Of a DNA stretch of 6,443 bases, positions 6,328 to 6,443 are shown one piece after another. The position numbers and the translations under genes are program-made. The stretch is from positions 1 through 6,443 of the forward strand of contig JALUAR010000032.1 of assembly GCA_027050975.1 (NCBI GenBank). The letters are read 5' to 3'. The DNA comes from Thermodesulfovibrio sp. (GTDB taxonomy: Bacteria > Nitrospirota > Thermodesulfovibrionia > Thermodesulfovibrionales > JdFR-85). Position 1 is the first letter of the stretch. The number at the start of each line of letters is the position of its first letter. The notes beneath the pieces are model-generated. The model was not told where the DNA came from. It saw only the letters and a program-made list of their open reading frames with translations, and searched no databases.

Positions 6328-6349
6328 AAAGGCAACGCCACCAGCCTAA
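6328..6349 (-). repeat. right terminal inverted repeat
   Basis: AAAGGCAA, then CG, then CCACCAGCCTAA. This is the partner of 6178-6199, with the complementarity ending sharply at both ends of the arm. Confidence 0.85.
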
Positions 6350-6443
6350 CTAAAAGGGTTCAGAATATTCTGGCTCAATTCTGTGGTTATTTTTACATTT
6401 TATGATAAAATATCATGATTAAGGATTTTTAGTCCACTAAAAC
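6350..6443. other. AT-rich non-coding end region with three short perfect inverted repeats
   Basis: No gene is visible here up to the window edge. Three perfect inverted repeats lie in a row: the 12-bp palindrome CAGAATATTCTG at 6361-6372; ATGATA-AAA-TATCAT at 6402-6416; and TTTTAGT-CC-ACTAAAA at 6427-6442. ATTCTG also recurs at 6378-6383. If recN is transcribed from beyond the element, its promoter and operator would be expected here, but I find no convincing minus-strand -35/-10 pair (the best, TTGAGC with 17 nt to TTTTAG, is poor). Confidence 0.5.

Larger units (their letters stand above)
6178..6349. mobile_element. MITE- or REP-like palindromic element with terminal inverted repeats
   Basis: The two ends are near-perfect inverted repeats of 22 bp (6178-6199 and 6328-6349), identical at 20 of 22 positions. 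The left arm starts TTAGGCTGGTGG and the right arm ends CCACCAGCCTAA. Inside are a 9-bp stem with a 2-nt loop at 6250-6269 and a 10-bp stem with a 3-nt loop at 6288-6310, plus a weak 4-bp stem at 6239-6250. No ORF of useful length is present. The ends contain TA just inside each boundary, compatible with insertion at a TA dinucleotide, but a target duplication cannot be told from the repeat itself. Alternatives are a structured RNA leader of recN or a regulatory cruciform. No second copy is in this window, so repeat status is inferred. Confidence 0.5.

Noticed and set aside
6421..6443. Possible CRISPR repeat fragment at the right edge (minus strand begins GTTTTAGTGG)
   Set aside because: The resemblance is limited to a few bases, and no second repeat or spacer pattern can be seen. 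Only the short inverted repeat is supported.

Overview
This is a bacterial chromosomal window with mostly housekeeping genes and one unexplained structured repeat-like element at its right end. The organism is probably a Gram-negative anaerobe. That is an inference from a stand-alone 2x[4Fe-4S] ferredoxin resembling the delta subunit of 2-oxoacid:ferredoxin oxidoreductases, a mid-range GC content judged by eye, and gene content of a kind seen in Nitrospirota and Desulfobacterota. No taxonomic marker in the window settles it.

Layout. (1) 1-1344, minus strand: the first 448 codons of a ComM/YifB-family AAA+ ATPase, cut by the left edge. (2) 1345-1521: a divergent intergenic region with a Shine-Dalgarno for comM on one side and a plausible sigma70-type promoter plus Shine-Dalgarno for the rightward operon on the other. 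(3) 1522-4214, plus strand: three overlapping genes, all with non-ATG starts. They encode a GT2 polyprenyl-phosphate glycosyltransferase with two C-terminal membrane helices, a polytopic flippase-like (UPF0104 / LPG-synthase-TM, PF03706) protein, and a SpoU/TrmH-family RNA 2'-O-methyltransferase. (4) 4198-4419, minus strand: the small ferredoxin, overlapping the end of the methyltransferase gene tail to tail. (5) 4519-6162, minus strand: a complete recN (DNA repair SMC-like ATPase). (6) 6163-6443: non-coding, holding a 172-bp element with 22-bp near-perfect terminal inverted repeats and two strong internal hairpins, followed by three short perfect inverted repeats.

How the genes relate. The glycosyltransferase and the flippase-like protein probably act together on a lipid-linked sugar at the cytoplasmic membrane. 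The methyltransferase shares their transcript but not an obvious pathway. comM and recN both act in DNA recombination, but they lie in separate transcription units. The ferredoxin is downstream of recN in the same direction, and none of the oxidoreductase subunits it would be expected to serve is in the window.

I do not see an evident new defence, mobile or biosynthetic system. The best lead is the palindromic element just upstream of recN (6178-6349), which looks like a MITE or REP-type repeat and may form the 5' leader of recN mRNA.
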